Of a stretch of DNA of 64,000 nucleotides, positions 52,615 to 64,000 are shown one piece after another. Location of the stretch: NCBI GenBank assembly GCA_013368375.1, contig JAACJP010000015.1, forward strand, positions 806,001-870,000, in the 5' to 3' direction. Position 1 is the first letter of the stretch. The number at the start of each line of letters is the position of its first letter. Made by a program: the position numbers and the translations under genes. Source of the stretch: Tricholomella constricta (taxonomy: Eukaryota > Basidiomycota > Agaricomycetes > Agaricales > Lyophyllaceae). The notes beneath the pieces are model-generated. The model was given only the letters and a program-made list of their open reading frames with translations, had not been told where the DNA came from and made no database searches.

Positions 52615-55600
52615 ATGGTCGCTAATCTTCCATCATCTTCCTCTGCGTCGCGTCGCCAGGGCGTACGCGATGAGATTACCCTGCCGATGGCAATCGCGCT
52701 TCCAGTAGTTCGACGCCCTCGCTCTTTGACACCTCCGCGGTACCTAGAGCCTCTCGCCGACCCCGTTTCAGCTCCGGCTCGAGCCCAGTTGAGTTGGATT
52801 GCGAAGATATCGGAGGTCGATTTTTCTGAGGCGTTGTGGGCGGGACAAAAGGACAAGGTCTCTCACAGATGGTGTATTGCAAGGGCACCGGTACGTCACG
52901 TATCACAGGATCATCAGGTTAATTATGCTCATGGTAATCCCTCCAGTGCGTCAATTGCAATGAGCGAGGAGAACAGTGCACTTTTGCCAAGACGAATCGG
53001 TCGACCTTCCTTCCGTGTACGCGATGTCGAACTCGCCGCGTGCACTGCTCCTTGGCCTTTGATTATGCCGCGTATCGTCTCGAGCAGCTTTTTGGTATCC
53101 CGTCTTCATGGACACGTGAGCGAATCGCGAAGAAATGGGGCGTGCAACGTCCATCCGGGCGAGTTAAACATTGGGACGTAATCCACCAGCGTCTGAAAAG
53201 TCCCGTGTACAACCGTAGCGCCTTGCACGTTATCGAGGACGATTTGAACGACGACGACGAAGAGGATGACGACGAAGAGAACAGTTGGGACGACATCAGG
53301 GCCGATTTGGTCAAGGTCGAGGGCGACGAAGGGGAGGAAAATGACGAAGGGCAGGAGAAAGACGAAACAGTAGAGGAAGACGATGAAGAGGAGGAAGACG
53401 ACGACGAGGAGGAAGACGACGAAGAGGAGGAAGACGACGAAGAGGAGGAGGAGGAGAGCGGCGAAGAGGAGGAGAACAACGAAGAGGAGGAGAACGACGA
53501 AGAGGAGGAGAACGACGAGGAGGAGTGGGACAACGAGGAAGGAGATGAGCGAGTAGTGAAGCCGAAGCAGCGTAGCGCCAAAGGCTTCGGAAAGGTACGA
53601 TACGCAAGGTATATGTTTTCAACGCTGATATTCACATTTACACACAGTTGCCTGCCGCCCAAACCACTGCCCGCCGGCCCCCATACTTGGACCTCAGAAG
53701 TCGCCGAACCTCCCCCCAACCCAACATGCGACCCATTCGTCCTGTCGCCCACACTCCCCGTCCTCTCCGGCCATCTCCTCCCCTATCGCCTGGGCCATCT
53801 CGTCATTCCCAGCGATGGTCTCCCCGGCCGTCTCCCCGGCCATCTCCTCCTCCTCCGCGATCATCTCCTGGGCCTCCTCCGTTACCCATTGTCGCTTCTC
53901 CCTCCCTTCCTCGCGCTGCCCCACTACGCCACGTTTCTGGAACCCTTCCACCTTTTTCTGTGGCAGTGGAGCCTACTCGTCAGATTCCTGCAATCGATAC
54001 TCCCTTCTCCCCTACAACCCGAATGTCATCTCCACTCAGCCCAGAGTATTCTCCTGTGCCTGGGAAGTCCAATCTTCCGGCAGGTCCCATCTCGGCTGCT
54101 CCTCCTCTGGTGAACGTCTCTGACGCATCGAAGGACCGCCTCATTGAGATGTACGCCAGCATGGCGGCTCGAATTGTGCGCCAGAACGATGCATCTGCTG
54201 CGTTGGAGGAGCAGGCTCAATCACGCCAGAAGGATCTGGAGAAGGCACAACATCAGATCGATCACTGGAAGGACATCGCCCTGCAGGAGCGAAATCTGCG
54301 TCATGGTGAGTGTGATCCTCGTCTTATTTCGCCGCACCTTTGACACTTTGCCTTTGACAGCTGTGTTGGCTCGAGAGGGCACCATACTCGATCTAGTCAC
54401 GAAATCCTCCGCATTGGTAGATGACTTCATACGTGACCACGCTGAAGGGAATACACTCTTGGAGTCCAAGCTCCGTCAGGTGCGGCAAACGCTTGGTAAA
54501 GCCAGCCAGACGAAGTTGCACCGCTCATCGATTCGTCGCCCTACCACCGAAACTTCTTCTACTCCTTCTTCCGGCGTTTCGGCTAGGGAAAAGGTGCAGG
54601 AGAACGAAATCAGGCACAGGAGGCGTGATATGGACGAGGAAGTTATGGACGCGGGGCAGGCAGGTGCGGGGCAGGCAGGTGCGGGGCAGGCAGGTGCGGG
54701 GCAGGCTCATCATCCCTTGTCGTCGCCCCGATCGCAGGCTGTCGAAACCGAAACACCCGCAGGTGGCCCAGTTACGCCTATTCAAGCAGACGGGGATATT
54801 GATATGGACGCGGGGCAGGCAGGTGCGGGGCAGGCTCATCATCCTCTATCGTCGCCCCGACCGCAGGCTGTCGCAGTGGGCGCTGTCGAAACCGAAACAC
54901 CCGCAGGTGGTCCAGCTACGCCTATTCAAGCAGACGGGGATATTGATATGGACGCGGGGCAGGCAGGTCAGCAGGCTTATCCTTCGTCGTCATACCCATT
55001 GCCGGCTGTCGAAGTGGACGCTGTGGGAACCGAAACACCCGTGGGTGGTTCAGCTGCGCCTACTCGAGCAGATGGCGATATTGACATGGTACGTGCAGGC
55101 AAATCCGGAGCAGGCTCAACCTTTGTCATCTCTCCCATCGCAGGCTGTCCGAACTGAAACACCTGTGGCTGCGCCGACTCGAGCAGACGGGGGTGTTGAC
55201 ATGGACGTGCAGGCAAATCCGGAGCAGGCTCAACCTTTGTCATCTCTCCCATCGCAGGCTGTCCGAACTGAAACACCCGTGGCTGCGCCGACTCGAGCAG
55301 ACGGGGGTGTTGACATGGACGTTCAGACAAATCCGGAGCAGGCTCGATCTTTGACATCTCCCCCATCGCAGGCTGTTGGAATTGAAACACCCGCGGGTGG
55401 TCCAGCTGCGCCTACTCGAGCAGACGGGGATGTTGACATGGACGTCCAGGCAAATCCGGAGCAGGCTCAACCTTTGACATCTCCTCCATCGCAGGCTGTC
55501 GGAACCGAAACACCCGCGGGTGGTCCAGCTGCGCCTACTCGAGCAGACGGGGATGTTGATATGGACGCGGGGCAGGCAGGTCCGGACCAGGCCCGTCATC

Positions 55601-57623
55601 CTTTGTCATCGACCGCTGTCCAAACAGAAACACCCGCGGGTGGTCCAGCTGCGTCTACTCAAGGACCATCATTGGGGCATGATGAGCTGCCTCCATCCAC
55701 TAGGCCTGTGACGCGGCCTGAATCGACGACCCTGACTTTCGGACAAGGCGAAACGCTCGGGAACGGTCCACTGGCCAGTGAAATCTCTGACGTGAAGGCA
55801 ATACCGCAGGATATGGATGAGGAATCGGAGACATCGGAACTATCGCCTCTACCAGACGACTTCCAAAAACTCTTCGCGCTAGGGGACAAAAGGTTGGATT
55901 TCGTGAGTGATGTCCTCGGGTACGAGCTATCCCCAGATGCGCCTATCACGACGTGGTCCGGTGGGGCGCGGACAGTCGTCCCGTTCATTCCTGCGCCGAG
56001 CGACCCTCGAGTCAATCTGCTTCATCGAGTGAGGGGATACAGCGTTGCCATCCCTGTTCATCAGTATTAATTTTTTTTTTTTTTTCAAGGATGCCGACTC
56101 TGTCACAAGGCTTTCCAAGAGACCGACGTCTTTCGAGTCGGCGTTCATTGCGCATCTCCCGATGTCATCGATCTCTGAACTCACGACTCAGTGTCGAGAC
56201 CATCTCGGTGACCTGATTACAGTCGTCGTCGACGATGATCGTCCACGATCCGGCACCGACTTTCATAAATATTTACAAGACAGCGACCTTGACGCGGCAC
56301 ATCGACTCTACTCTGTCCACGGTGGGCACTTTTCTATTTACTTTCCCAATATTCTGACTGAAACGCTTCAGATATGGGGCGCCGGCATGAACAAGTCGAT
56401 ATCCCGGCATACCAGGGCACTCTGGCCGACTTCGTGCACAAGGTGACAAGCCACGATCACATCCAAACCATCCTGGCAATCGAATTCACACCTCCGGCAG
56501 CTCCGGCCATCATCCAGTAAGTCTTACAATACCGTTGATTTCTCGCCTGACGGTCGAACAGGCGCCTTGATGACGGGTACACGCATGGATACCTCAACGT
56601 CCTGGATTTATTGGAGGCTTATACGAGCCACCTCTCTTGGGACATGTTGCGTATGAGGGGCTGGGGCTTGGCCCATCATGCGGGGGTTTTCACCTTCGAG
56701 CATCAGGATGCTGAGGGTTTACTGACGTATGTGACCATCACAGTGGGGGGTAAGATGTGGGCAATCGTTCGTCCACGTGGTTACGAATCAGCTCAAGACC
56801 GCGACGCGCTCGATACGCTCAACAAGAAATTTTTACGCAACGACACAGAGGAAAACACATGGGCCCTAGAGTGGGAAAAAGAGGGAGGCGCGGTGTATAC
56901 GATCAACGCGCAACCTGGCGATAACATGTGAGTTTCTGGCTCATGCAGAATTCAAATGATTCTAATATCGACCAGTATAATGCCTCCAGGGACTTGGCAC
57001 CAGGTTTATACCCCTATCCGAACCATCGCACAAGGAGGGCACTTTCTAACGTACGACTGCATGCATCTTACGGAGATGACAAGAGCGTTCCACAAGAATA
57101 ACAGTCGATCAGTTACTAATGCCGTGCACGACGCCGTCTACTTCAACCTTTGCACGATGCTCATCGCGTTATTCAGGATCAATGGTTCTAAAAGTAAGAG
57201 TCTATTCGTCTCTTATACACATTTACAGACAGCTAAACATATATTGAAGAACTATACGTCAAACCCACTCACGCGTTGTGTCGTATGGTGACCGGACCCG
57301 ACGCGTACATCCCAAATACCGGCGAGCAGAGCTTTACCAAAAAGGCGCGTGCACAGGCGCAGAAGAATCCCCTGTGTCGTCTGGCGAAACTACTTGGGGA
57401 ACAAGTGGTGGACCACATGGGATGGACAACAAACGATTTTCTTTTCGCGGGGCGAGGCAACTGGATGGACCGCGGCGAAGAGATCGATTACGCGCGCTTT
57501 TTAGTTCTGCAGCAGGAATACGACGGAACGCAGCTTCGTGTTGGGCAATCGAGTGAGGTGACTATAAAGCACATCGTCGATAAAATCTGGGTCAGGCCTT
57601 CTTGTCGACATGTACCTATCTAG
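52615..57623 (+). CDS. Zn2Cys6-like cluster and JmjC-like domain fusion protein (about 1,509 aa)
   Basis: Ten exons keep phase: 52615-52890, 52947-53594, 53648-54305, 54361-55088, 55144-56028, 56090-56321, 56372-56516, 56562-56927, 56976-57193 and 57250-57623. Residues 93-124 give C-x2-C-x6-C-x12-C-x2-C-x6-C, within the fungal binuclear zinc cluster consensus. A long Asp/Glu tract (about 172-285), a Pro/Ser-rich region, a coiled coil and about eight repeats of roughly 40 residues (ETETPAGGPAAPTRADGDVD type) follow. The C-terminal ~445 residues include HQD (H1238, D1240) and PPGTWHQVYTP with H1321, then GGHF: an HxD..H iron-site pattern of JmjC oxygenases. A histone or protein demethylase/hydroxylase-like role is inferred. 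The fusion rests on the short intron at 55089-55143. Otherwise the locus could be two genes. Confidence 0.65.
54640..55665 (+). repeat. Coding tandem repeats of about 120 bp
   Basis: Roughly eight units encode variants of D(M)DAGQAGAGQAHHPLSS, then QAVETETPAGG, then P(A/V)(A/T)P(T/I)(R/Q)ADGDID. Some units carry extra AGAGQ copies. Units differ in length by multiples of three except at 55089, where one extra T breaks the frame unless that unit's second half is spliced out. Confidence 0.85.
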
Positions 57624-57822
57624 CTCACCAATGTAATTAATGGCGGAACGCTTCCTGGAGCCCTTTGTATATTTAATTAGTCTCAGGTCTACCGAGGCAT
57701 TCTCTTCGGATGTCTAGCTAAGATGTTGAGGCAGATACCCCTAACCCTAAACATGTTTGCTCGCGTTGATCCAGCAAGGTCCACAGCGCAGTCCAAAAAA
57801 TAGACATCCAAAAAATTGGTTC
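57623..57822. other. Short intergenic region with telomere-like motif
   Basis: CCCCTAACCCTAA lies at 57737-57750 between the two paralogous genes, about 70 bp before the next ATG. Confidence 0.6.
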
Positions 57823-60372
57823 ATGCCACCTCCTCCTTTGCCCCCTGGCTATCCTGCCGACTCAGAATTTGCTCGCGAGTGGCTGCTGGCATATGAGGCT
57901 GATCAAGAAGATCATCGACGTTTCATGGAACAGGCGCGTACCATGGCCGCCAAGATTCCATCATCTTCCTCTGCGTCGCGTCGCCAGGGTGTAAGCGATG
58001 AGACTACCCTGCCGATAACGAGCGCGCTTCCGGTAGTTCGACGCCCCCGTTCTTTGACACCTCCGCGTTACCTGGAGCCTCTCGCTGACCCCGCGTCGGC
58101 TCCTGCTCGAGCCCAGTTGAGTTGGATTTCAAAAATTTCGGAGGTCGATTTCGGCGAGGCGTTATGGAAAGCACAAAAGGACAAAGTCTCTTATAAATGG
58201 TGCATTGGAAGGGCACCAGTACGTCACGTATTAACAGGATCATCATCTTCGTTGTGCTCATGGTGATTCCTCCAGTGTGTCTCTTGCGCTCAGCGAGGAG
58301 ACCCGTGCACTTTTGCCAAGACCAACCGGTCGTCCTTCCTTCCGTGTATGCGGTGTCGGAATCGCCGCGTGCACTGCACCTTATCCTATGAATACGCCGC
58401 ATATCGCCTCGAGCAAGTTTTTGGGATCCCGTCGTCCTGGACACATGCGCGAATTGCGGAGAATTGGGGCTTGGGGCATGAGTCCAGGCGAGCTTTGCCT
58501 TGGGCACAGCTCCGTTCGCGTATTAGGAGTCCTTTCTTCAACCGCGGCGCCTTGCACGTCGTCGAGGACGATTGGGACGACGACGACGACGACGAAGAGG
58601 ATGAAATCGACGACGACGACGAAGAGGATGAAGGCGACGAAGAGCAGGAGGACGGCGATAAACAGGAGAAAGACGAAACAGAGGATGACGACGAAGAGGA
58701 GGAAAAGGAGGAAACAGAGGAAAACGACAAGGAAGGAAATGAGCGAGTAGTGAAGCCCAAGCAGCGTAGCGGCAAAGGCGTCGGAAAAGTACGACGCTCA
58801 AGGTATATGTTTTCAACGCTGATATTGATATTTACACAGATCTTTACAATCCGAATTCCTGCCCGCCGGCCCGCCATTCGACCAACCTCCGCCATTCCGG
58901 ACATGCGACCCCTTCAGCCTGTCGCCCACACTCCCCGTCCTCTCCGGCCATCTCCTCCCCTATCGCCTGGGCCATCTCGTCATTCCCAGCGATGGTCTCC
59001 TCGGCCGTCTCGGCCATCTCGTCCTCCTCTGCGATCTTCTCCTGGGCCTCCTCCGTCACCCGTCGTCGCTCTTCTCTCGCTTTCTGGCGCTGCCCCACTA
59101 CGCCACGTTTCTGCATCCCATCCATCTATTTCTGCGGCATTGGAGTCTACTTCTCTGGTTCCTGGGGTTGATACTCCTTTCTCCCCGGCCATACAAATGA
59201 CATCTTCACCCACCGCAGAGTCTTCTCCTGTGCCTGGGAAGTCCAATCTGCCGATGTGGCCCATCTGGGCTGCTCCTCCTGTGGTGAACATCTCTGACGC
59301 ATCGAAGGACCGCCTTGTTCAATTGTACAACGACCTTGCAGCTCGCATAGTGCGCCAGAACGACGCATATGCTGTCTTGGAGGAGAAATCGGCCGTGGCT
59401 GAGACACGCTGCAAGGCTCTGGAGGAGAAATCGGCCGTGGCTGAAACACGCTGCAAGGCTCTGGGGGAGAAATCGGCCGTGGCTGAGACACGCTGCAAGG
59501 CTCTGGAGGAGAAATCGGCCGTGGCTGAAACACGCTGCAAGGCTCTGGAGGAAAAATCGGCCGTGGCTGAAACACGCTGCAGGTATCTGGAGGAGCAGCT
59601 GGCCGTGGCTCAATCGCGCCAAGACGACCAACGTGAGCAGTGGGCTTCACGCTGCAGGGATCTGGAGCAGCAGTTGGCCGTGGCTCAATCGCGCCAGAAG
59701 GATTCGGAGGCGGTTGGGGGAGATTTACAAGGTCAGGTCGACACCTGGAAGGATATCGCCATGTGGGAGCGAAGGCATGGTCATGGTGAGTGCGATCCTC
59801 GGTGGTCTTTTTTTCATCTCACCTCTGACACTTTACCTTTGTCAGCTGTGGAGGCTCGAGAGTCCATCGTGCTCAGCTGTGTGTTGTCTTCCTCCATTTA
59901 CCTGGAAATTATCCAGAATGAGCACGATTCAGTAAATGGTGTTTCGCAGTTCACTCTCGATCACTTGCACAGAAATATGCGGAAAGCCGTCCGGACGGGG
60001 CTGTATGGCCTACCGAAGCATCGCCCGATCACGGATGGCATCGTGTTCCAGGACCCAACTATTGATCTCCCTTCTGATGACACTTTGGCTAAAAGAATGT
60101 TGGAGGAGTACGATATCAGGCGCAGGAGGCATGATGCAGAAGAGGATTCAGAAGAGGATTCGAAGAGGAACGCAAGGCTACGTTCTCCTGATCCTCCTTC
60201 TTCCGAGGTTTTGCTTCAACAAATGTGGGAGGAGTATCATGATAACAGGCAGCGCGATGCAGGCGAGGATTTGAATATGAACGCGAGGCTACGTTCTCCT
60301 GATTCTGAGCTTTTGCTTCAACAAATGTGGGAGGAGTATCATGATACCAGGCAGATGCAGACAAGGATGTGA
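57823..60372 (+). CDS. Zn2Cys6-like coiled-coil protein, paralogue of the upstream gene (793 aa)
   Basis: Exons 57823-58218, 58276-58788, 58840-59785 and 59846-60372 join in phase. It is a tandem paralogue of the first part of the 52615 gene: same APARAQLSWI..KISEVDF block, same cluster (C133-x2-C-x6-C-x12-C-x2-C-x6-C), then YAAYRLEQVFGIPSSWT, an acidic tract and a Pro/Ser-rich part. It has about 40 extra N-terminal residues (MPPPPLPPGYPADSEF onward) that the other gene lacks. A coiled coil has five copies of a 14-residue repeat. It ends in three related segments (LLQQMWEEYHD). There is no JmjC domain. Past the stop, a stretch resembling one ADGDVDMDAGQAGP unit (60350-60405) remains in another frame, so this copy appears cut back from a longer ancestor. 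Confidence 0.68.
59376..59585 (+). repeat. Five 42-bp coding repeats (coiled coil)
   Basis: Five units encode LEEKSAVAETRCKA with few changes (one G for E, and RY at the end), followed by two longer relatives (LEEQLAVAQSRQ, LEQQLAVAQSRQ). The 14-residue period is two heptads, so copy number can change without breaking the coiled coil. Confidence 0.85.
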
Positions 60373-60603
60373 ATATGGACGCGAAGCAGGCAGGCCCGCA
60401 TTAGATTTTTATATTTCTTGGTCTGATTGTACAACCACCAATATATTGGCACTGTCCAATTTGTATTCTTTGTGTGCGCAGTGAAGGCAGGGGTTTTGCG
60501 CACACACCTTTATTAAAGAAAATCGGTCAAGAACTAGGTTCACAGAGTCGGACGGTCGGGAGGCGAGTGAAAACCTCCCCTCGTGGGGAGTCACGTGACA
60601 TCG

Positions 60604-61160
60604 CGGGAATAACCGGGTAACGCCTCACTAGAGAGCTGTGACCCGTTTCCTCCCTTTCTCTCTCTACCATCTTGACCATCGGATAACGCCTCCACGGAGA
60701 GCTGTGGTCCGATTGTCTTTAGTCATGGATAACGCCTCCTCTGGAGTGCAGTGACCCATGCAGCTTCAGGACTTCTCCTCTCTAGCCATGGATAACGCCT
60801 CCCCTGGAGTGCAGTGACCCATGCAGCTTCAGGACTTCTCCTCTCTTGCCATGGATAACGCCTCCTCTGGAGTGCAGTGACCCATGCAGCTTCAGGACTT
60901 CTCCTCTCTAGCCATGGATAACGCCTCCCTGGAGTGCAGTGACCCATGCAGCTTCAGGACTTCTCCTCTCTTGCCATGGATAACGCCTCCTCTGGAGTGC
61001 AGTGACCCATGCAGCTTCAGGACTTCTCCTCTCTAGCCATGGATAACGCCTCCCCTGGAGTGCAGTGACCCATGCAGCTTCAGGACTTCTCCTCTCTTGC
61101 CATGGATAACGCCTCCTCTGGAGTGCAGTGACCCATGCACCTGCAGGACTTCTCCTCTCG
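60604..61160. repeat. Minisatellite of about 61-62 bp, seven near-identical units
   Basis: Units of CCATGGATAACGCCTCC..TGGAGTGCAGTGACCCATGCAG then CTTCAGGACTTCTCCTCTC run from about 60720. Units with TAGCC and TTGCC ends alternate. Two diverged units lie upstream (60604-60720). It may sit in the 5' non-coding or LTR part of the gypsy element that follows. The frames across it are artefacts. Confidence 0.8.
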
Positions 61161-64000
61161 AGAAGTTCCACAAAACGGCATCACAATGGTGGGGGCACCG
61201 CGGACTTCATTCAAGAGAGTCGAAGTCCTGCCTTGTAAACCCATGTAAGGCGTTCTGCTTCTCAGTACAAACGCCCCGGTCGAATCGTCGGCCGACGGCG
61301 ATTCCCCTCGAAGAAAATACAAATTCAGTTTGCTCAGCTCTCCCCTAATCGCCCTTGCGTCTCAACCTTAGTCGACAAGAAAAAAATCAAAATCGAAAAC
61401 TGAAGCGCCCCGGAACTTTGAGCCCCTAAGCTCTCGACGCCTGAAATCAGTGTTCAAGTGAAGCTATCTGCAAAGGACGACCACGAGGAATCGTCGCTCC
61501 AGTCGGAACAAAATGAATCTCTCCTTGATTAGCTGAAGTGCCTCCCCCAAATCCTGCCTCTTCTACCGGTGATGAAGCCGAGGAAAGCGAGGTGATCATA
61601 CGGGAACCGCGCGACCGGTCCCCTACTGTGGAAGATGTACTGGATCAGGAGAGTCTATCACGCTAGACCCTCACTGCCTTCCGGAAAAGGGCCATTACGG
61701 GACTTGAAGACTAGTTTCAGCGGTGGCAGTAATGCGGAAAACCGCGACTCCCCTCCCCATTTCCCCGGCGGGTTCAACAAGGAACTAACCATTCCTGGTA
61801 GCGCTGCGAGGAGAAGGTCAGAAGACGGCCGTTCTGTATCGACCGTTCCTTCCCTGAGATATTTAGCTAATGCGACCCAATCCCTGTCGTTCAGTCAAGG
61901 GACAAGCTTGGCCATCTCCAACGGACCTACTGAAACCTATTCGTCTATCGACCGCACTCGCTGGACGGAATCTGTGCTTCGAATTGCCCGAAACCATCTC
62001 GAACATAGCTAGGAAGCACGCTATAACCACGTTAACCGGAGTAGAGACTCTTCCTTCGTTCGAAAGAGTGGGTTCCGTTACGACTGCAGCGGTCGCGCCA
62101 TTCATGACGCCTCCCTTAAGTTAAGTTATCGACTGTTTAAATTCATACCCCCACCCGACGAGTGGACTAGCCGCGTGCATTAGAACGCTCCGCATAAGCT
62201 CACCGGCAACCTACCTAGCCTAATGGAGAAACCAGGCAGCGGAGGAAATGCCAACAGAGGTGGCCCCCCGACGGGGGGCGGAAATCCTGTGAACGGCGGA
62301 AATCCTTGAGGAACTCCTGGTGGAGGAGGAAATCCGGGAGGAAGCGCTATAAAGGTGGTCCCCCGATGGGGGGCGGAAATCCTGGAGGTGGCGGAAACCT
62401 TGCAGGCGGTTGAAATCTTGGAGGGGGCGGAAATCCTGAAGGACTACCCGGAGGTGGAGGAAACGTCAATTTTCCCCCGGGAGACCCCGTACCAAATATC
62501 GATGAACGGTAGCTCAATCACAAGTTAAACTCTTCCATCATACCTTCCTGGGATGGTATGGGGGAAACCTACATCAGCGCTATGACTAAGTTGTCGGACC
62601 TAAGTGTTAAAATGCGTGTAGGGTTAGCCAAGCTAGCTCCTTCGAACTGGACTGGACTCGATTGGTGGGACGCCGATCTATCTCGAGACTGGACAGTCAT
62701 GTTCCTCGCCCTTCGATATCAATTCGTCGACGACAACTGGGTGCGCGGCCGTGCCTTCGAGTTTGAGAGAATGAGTGCGGACCTGAAAAGGTACACCGAT
62801 GTATGACCGTTTATCCCAAGCTTGGGATGAGAGAGTGCCCGTGCCTTCGCTCGTTCCAACTCTCACGAAAGACGTTGACGAAGGATTGACTCCCATTGAG
62901 TGGGGGGAATCTCTAGATGCAACAGTAGTCCGCGTCGAACGAGTTATCTGCTATTGGATTAGAACTCTGTCTGCAGCGGAACGATTACAGCGCGACGGAA
63001 TGCGAAGCACTCGGAGCTAAGGAGGCTCTAGTTAAAGTCAAACCCTTCGTAGAAGGAGAAACGGTCATCCTCGTCACGGACCACGCTGCCCTGCAATGGG
63101 CACGCGTATACGAGAATGCGAGCAGGAGACCAGCGGCGTTGGTGGCTGTGTACGCCGCCTATCCAGGCCTCAAGGTTGTCCACAGGCCAGGAAGAATACA
63201 CTCTAACGTGGACCCTCTCTCTAGGCTGCCCAGGACTCTGCCGCATAATTCTCCTGCTCGCGATGACGTGCTACCTATCACCCCAGACGACATCGCCCAA
63301 ACTGCTGCGCAAATTGCCGAAGGCAAAGGCACTTACGCTCTGGCCAAGGCGGCGGCCTTCATAGTGTGGTGGTGGGAAGTTATCCTAGACAAGCAAGCCT
63401 TCCCGGTCCTAACCCGTAGTAGTGTCGCGAAAGTGATTCTCGTAACGGTGAAGCGAAAGCTAACCTGCAAGAATCCAATCCTCGCCATGGTGAAGCGAAA
63501 GCTAACCGGCGAGGAGAGAAGGACAAGCAATAAGAAAACGTGCAACAAAAGCGGACCAGACGACTCAGACTCTTGGAGCCTTCCCAAAAAGATCAAAGAA
63601 AATGGGAGGTCTTGAGCCAGCCCATGTCCCCGCCCGACCCTTTGCGACGGTGTCTCGATTTAGTTACCGGGGTATCACCGTCGGGAGAGTTAAGGTGCAC
63701 GGCGGTCGTCGTCGTCGTAGATAAGCTCACGAATTAGACTATTCCTATCAACGCACGAAACTCTGTCTCAGGAAGGATTCGCGCGAATATTTGTAGAAAG
63801 AGTCGCGAACGTGTACGGATTACCGGAGCGCATCATCGCCGATCGCGATCGACGTTGGTCTACCGCGTTTTGGAGGTCCGTAGTGGAAAGCTACGGGAGT
63901 GTGATGGCCTTATCCTCAGCTCATCGCCCTCAAACCGATGGACAAACGGAAATACTTAACGCTGCGATAGAACAAACGCTACGAGCGGACGTGGCGACGG
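61161..64000 (+). mobile_element. Defective Ty3/gypsy retrotransposon, right end outside window
   Basis: A degenerate gag-like part comes first (Gly/Pro-rich near 62222-62500, then APSNWTGLDWWDADLSRDWT near 62637-62697). From about 62970 an RNase H region follows in frame: NDYSATECEALGAKEALV, VTDHAALQWAR (the conserved T-D-H), HRPGRIHSNVDPLSRLP. After more linker, the integrase core appears (GLPERIIADRDRRW near 63811-63856, then SSAHRPQTDGQTE near 63917-63955). Protease and reverse transcriptase are missing between gag and RNase H, apparently by internal deletion. A TAG codon near 63735 and a frameshift before the integrase core are visible. I could not define the LTRs. The element is a relic. 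Confidence 0.8.

Noticed and set aside
53063..53752. Long Ser-rich minus-strand frame opposite the acidic tract
   Set aside because: It is the antisense of GAx codon runs encoding Asp/Glu in a spliced plus-strand gene; poly-Ser is the expected artefact.
60723..61322. Minus-strand frames with repeated ERRSPEAAWVTALQ
   Set aside because: These are translations of the 61-62-bp minisatellite, with no start context and no homology.

Overview
This is eukaryotic DNA and most likely a subtelomeric segment from a mushroom-forming basidiomycete (Agaricomycetes). Introns of about 45-65 bp with GT..AG ends restore long reading frames throughout. The proteins are of basidiomycete types: a RecQ-like helicase of the telomere-linked kind, a JmjC-like protein, Zn2Cys6-like clusters, a Ty3/gypsy relic and an endonuclease-less Penelope-like element. 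TTAGGG-like motifs recur at element and gene boundaries. There are no bacterial operon features.

Layout. Positions 1-6446 hold gene relics, including a decayed aspartokinase. Positions 6447-13185 are two linked satellite arrays: a 1,495-bp unit in 2.7 near-identical copies, then a palindrome-dense 98-bp minisatellite in a higher-order array. Positions 13186-17814 are a complete-looking Penelope-like element of Coprina type, with a 1,098-aa reverse transcriptase and two 384-bp direct repeats that look identical. Positions 17815-26287 are gene-poor and hold one plausible small spliced gene (24248-24941). Positions 26288-36770 are a shattered, repeatedly duplicated MCM4 locus, embedded in a GC-rich spacer repeat that carries a recurrent hairpin (GCACCCTCACTGAGGGTGC).

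Positions 36914-46309 are a run of three minus-strand genes: a small Zn2Cys6 protein, a two-finger C2H2 protein, and an intact six-exon gene of about 1,750 aa. The large gene joins a C2H2 finger, a tyrosine-recombinase-like domain (R, RxxR, GH, and Y nine residues after H) and a RecQ-type helicase. From 47133 the plus strand carries three spliced genes of unknown function, then a ten-exon gene of about 1,509 aa (52615-57623) joining a Zn2Cys6-like cluster, a long acidic tract, tandem repeats and a JmjC-like domain. A shorter paralogue without the JmjC part follows (57823-60372). The right end (about 60640-64000) is a minisatellite and a defective Ty3/gypsy element that runs off the window.

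How the parts may relate: the left half looks like telomere-proximal satellite plus retroelement. The right half is a compact set of DNA- or chromatin-directed proteins (recombinase-helicase, zinc-cluster proteins, JmjC-like protein) of the sort that expand in fungal subtelomeres. The recombinase-helicase fusion, the Zn2Cys6-JmjC fusion and a tandem-repeat unit that appears to have turned into an intron are the most interesting items. Exon models were made by eye from splice sites and reading phase. No database search was run.
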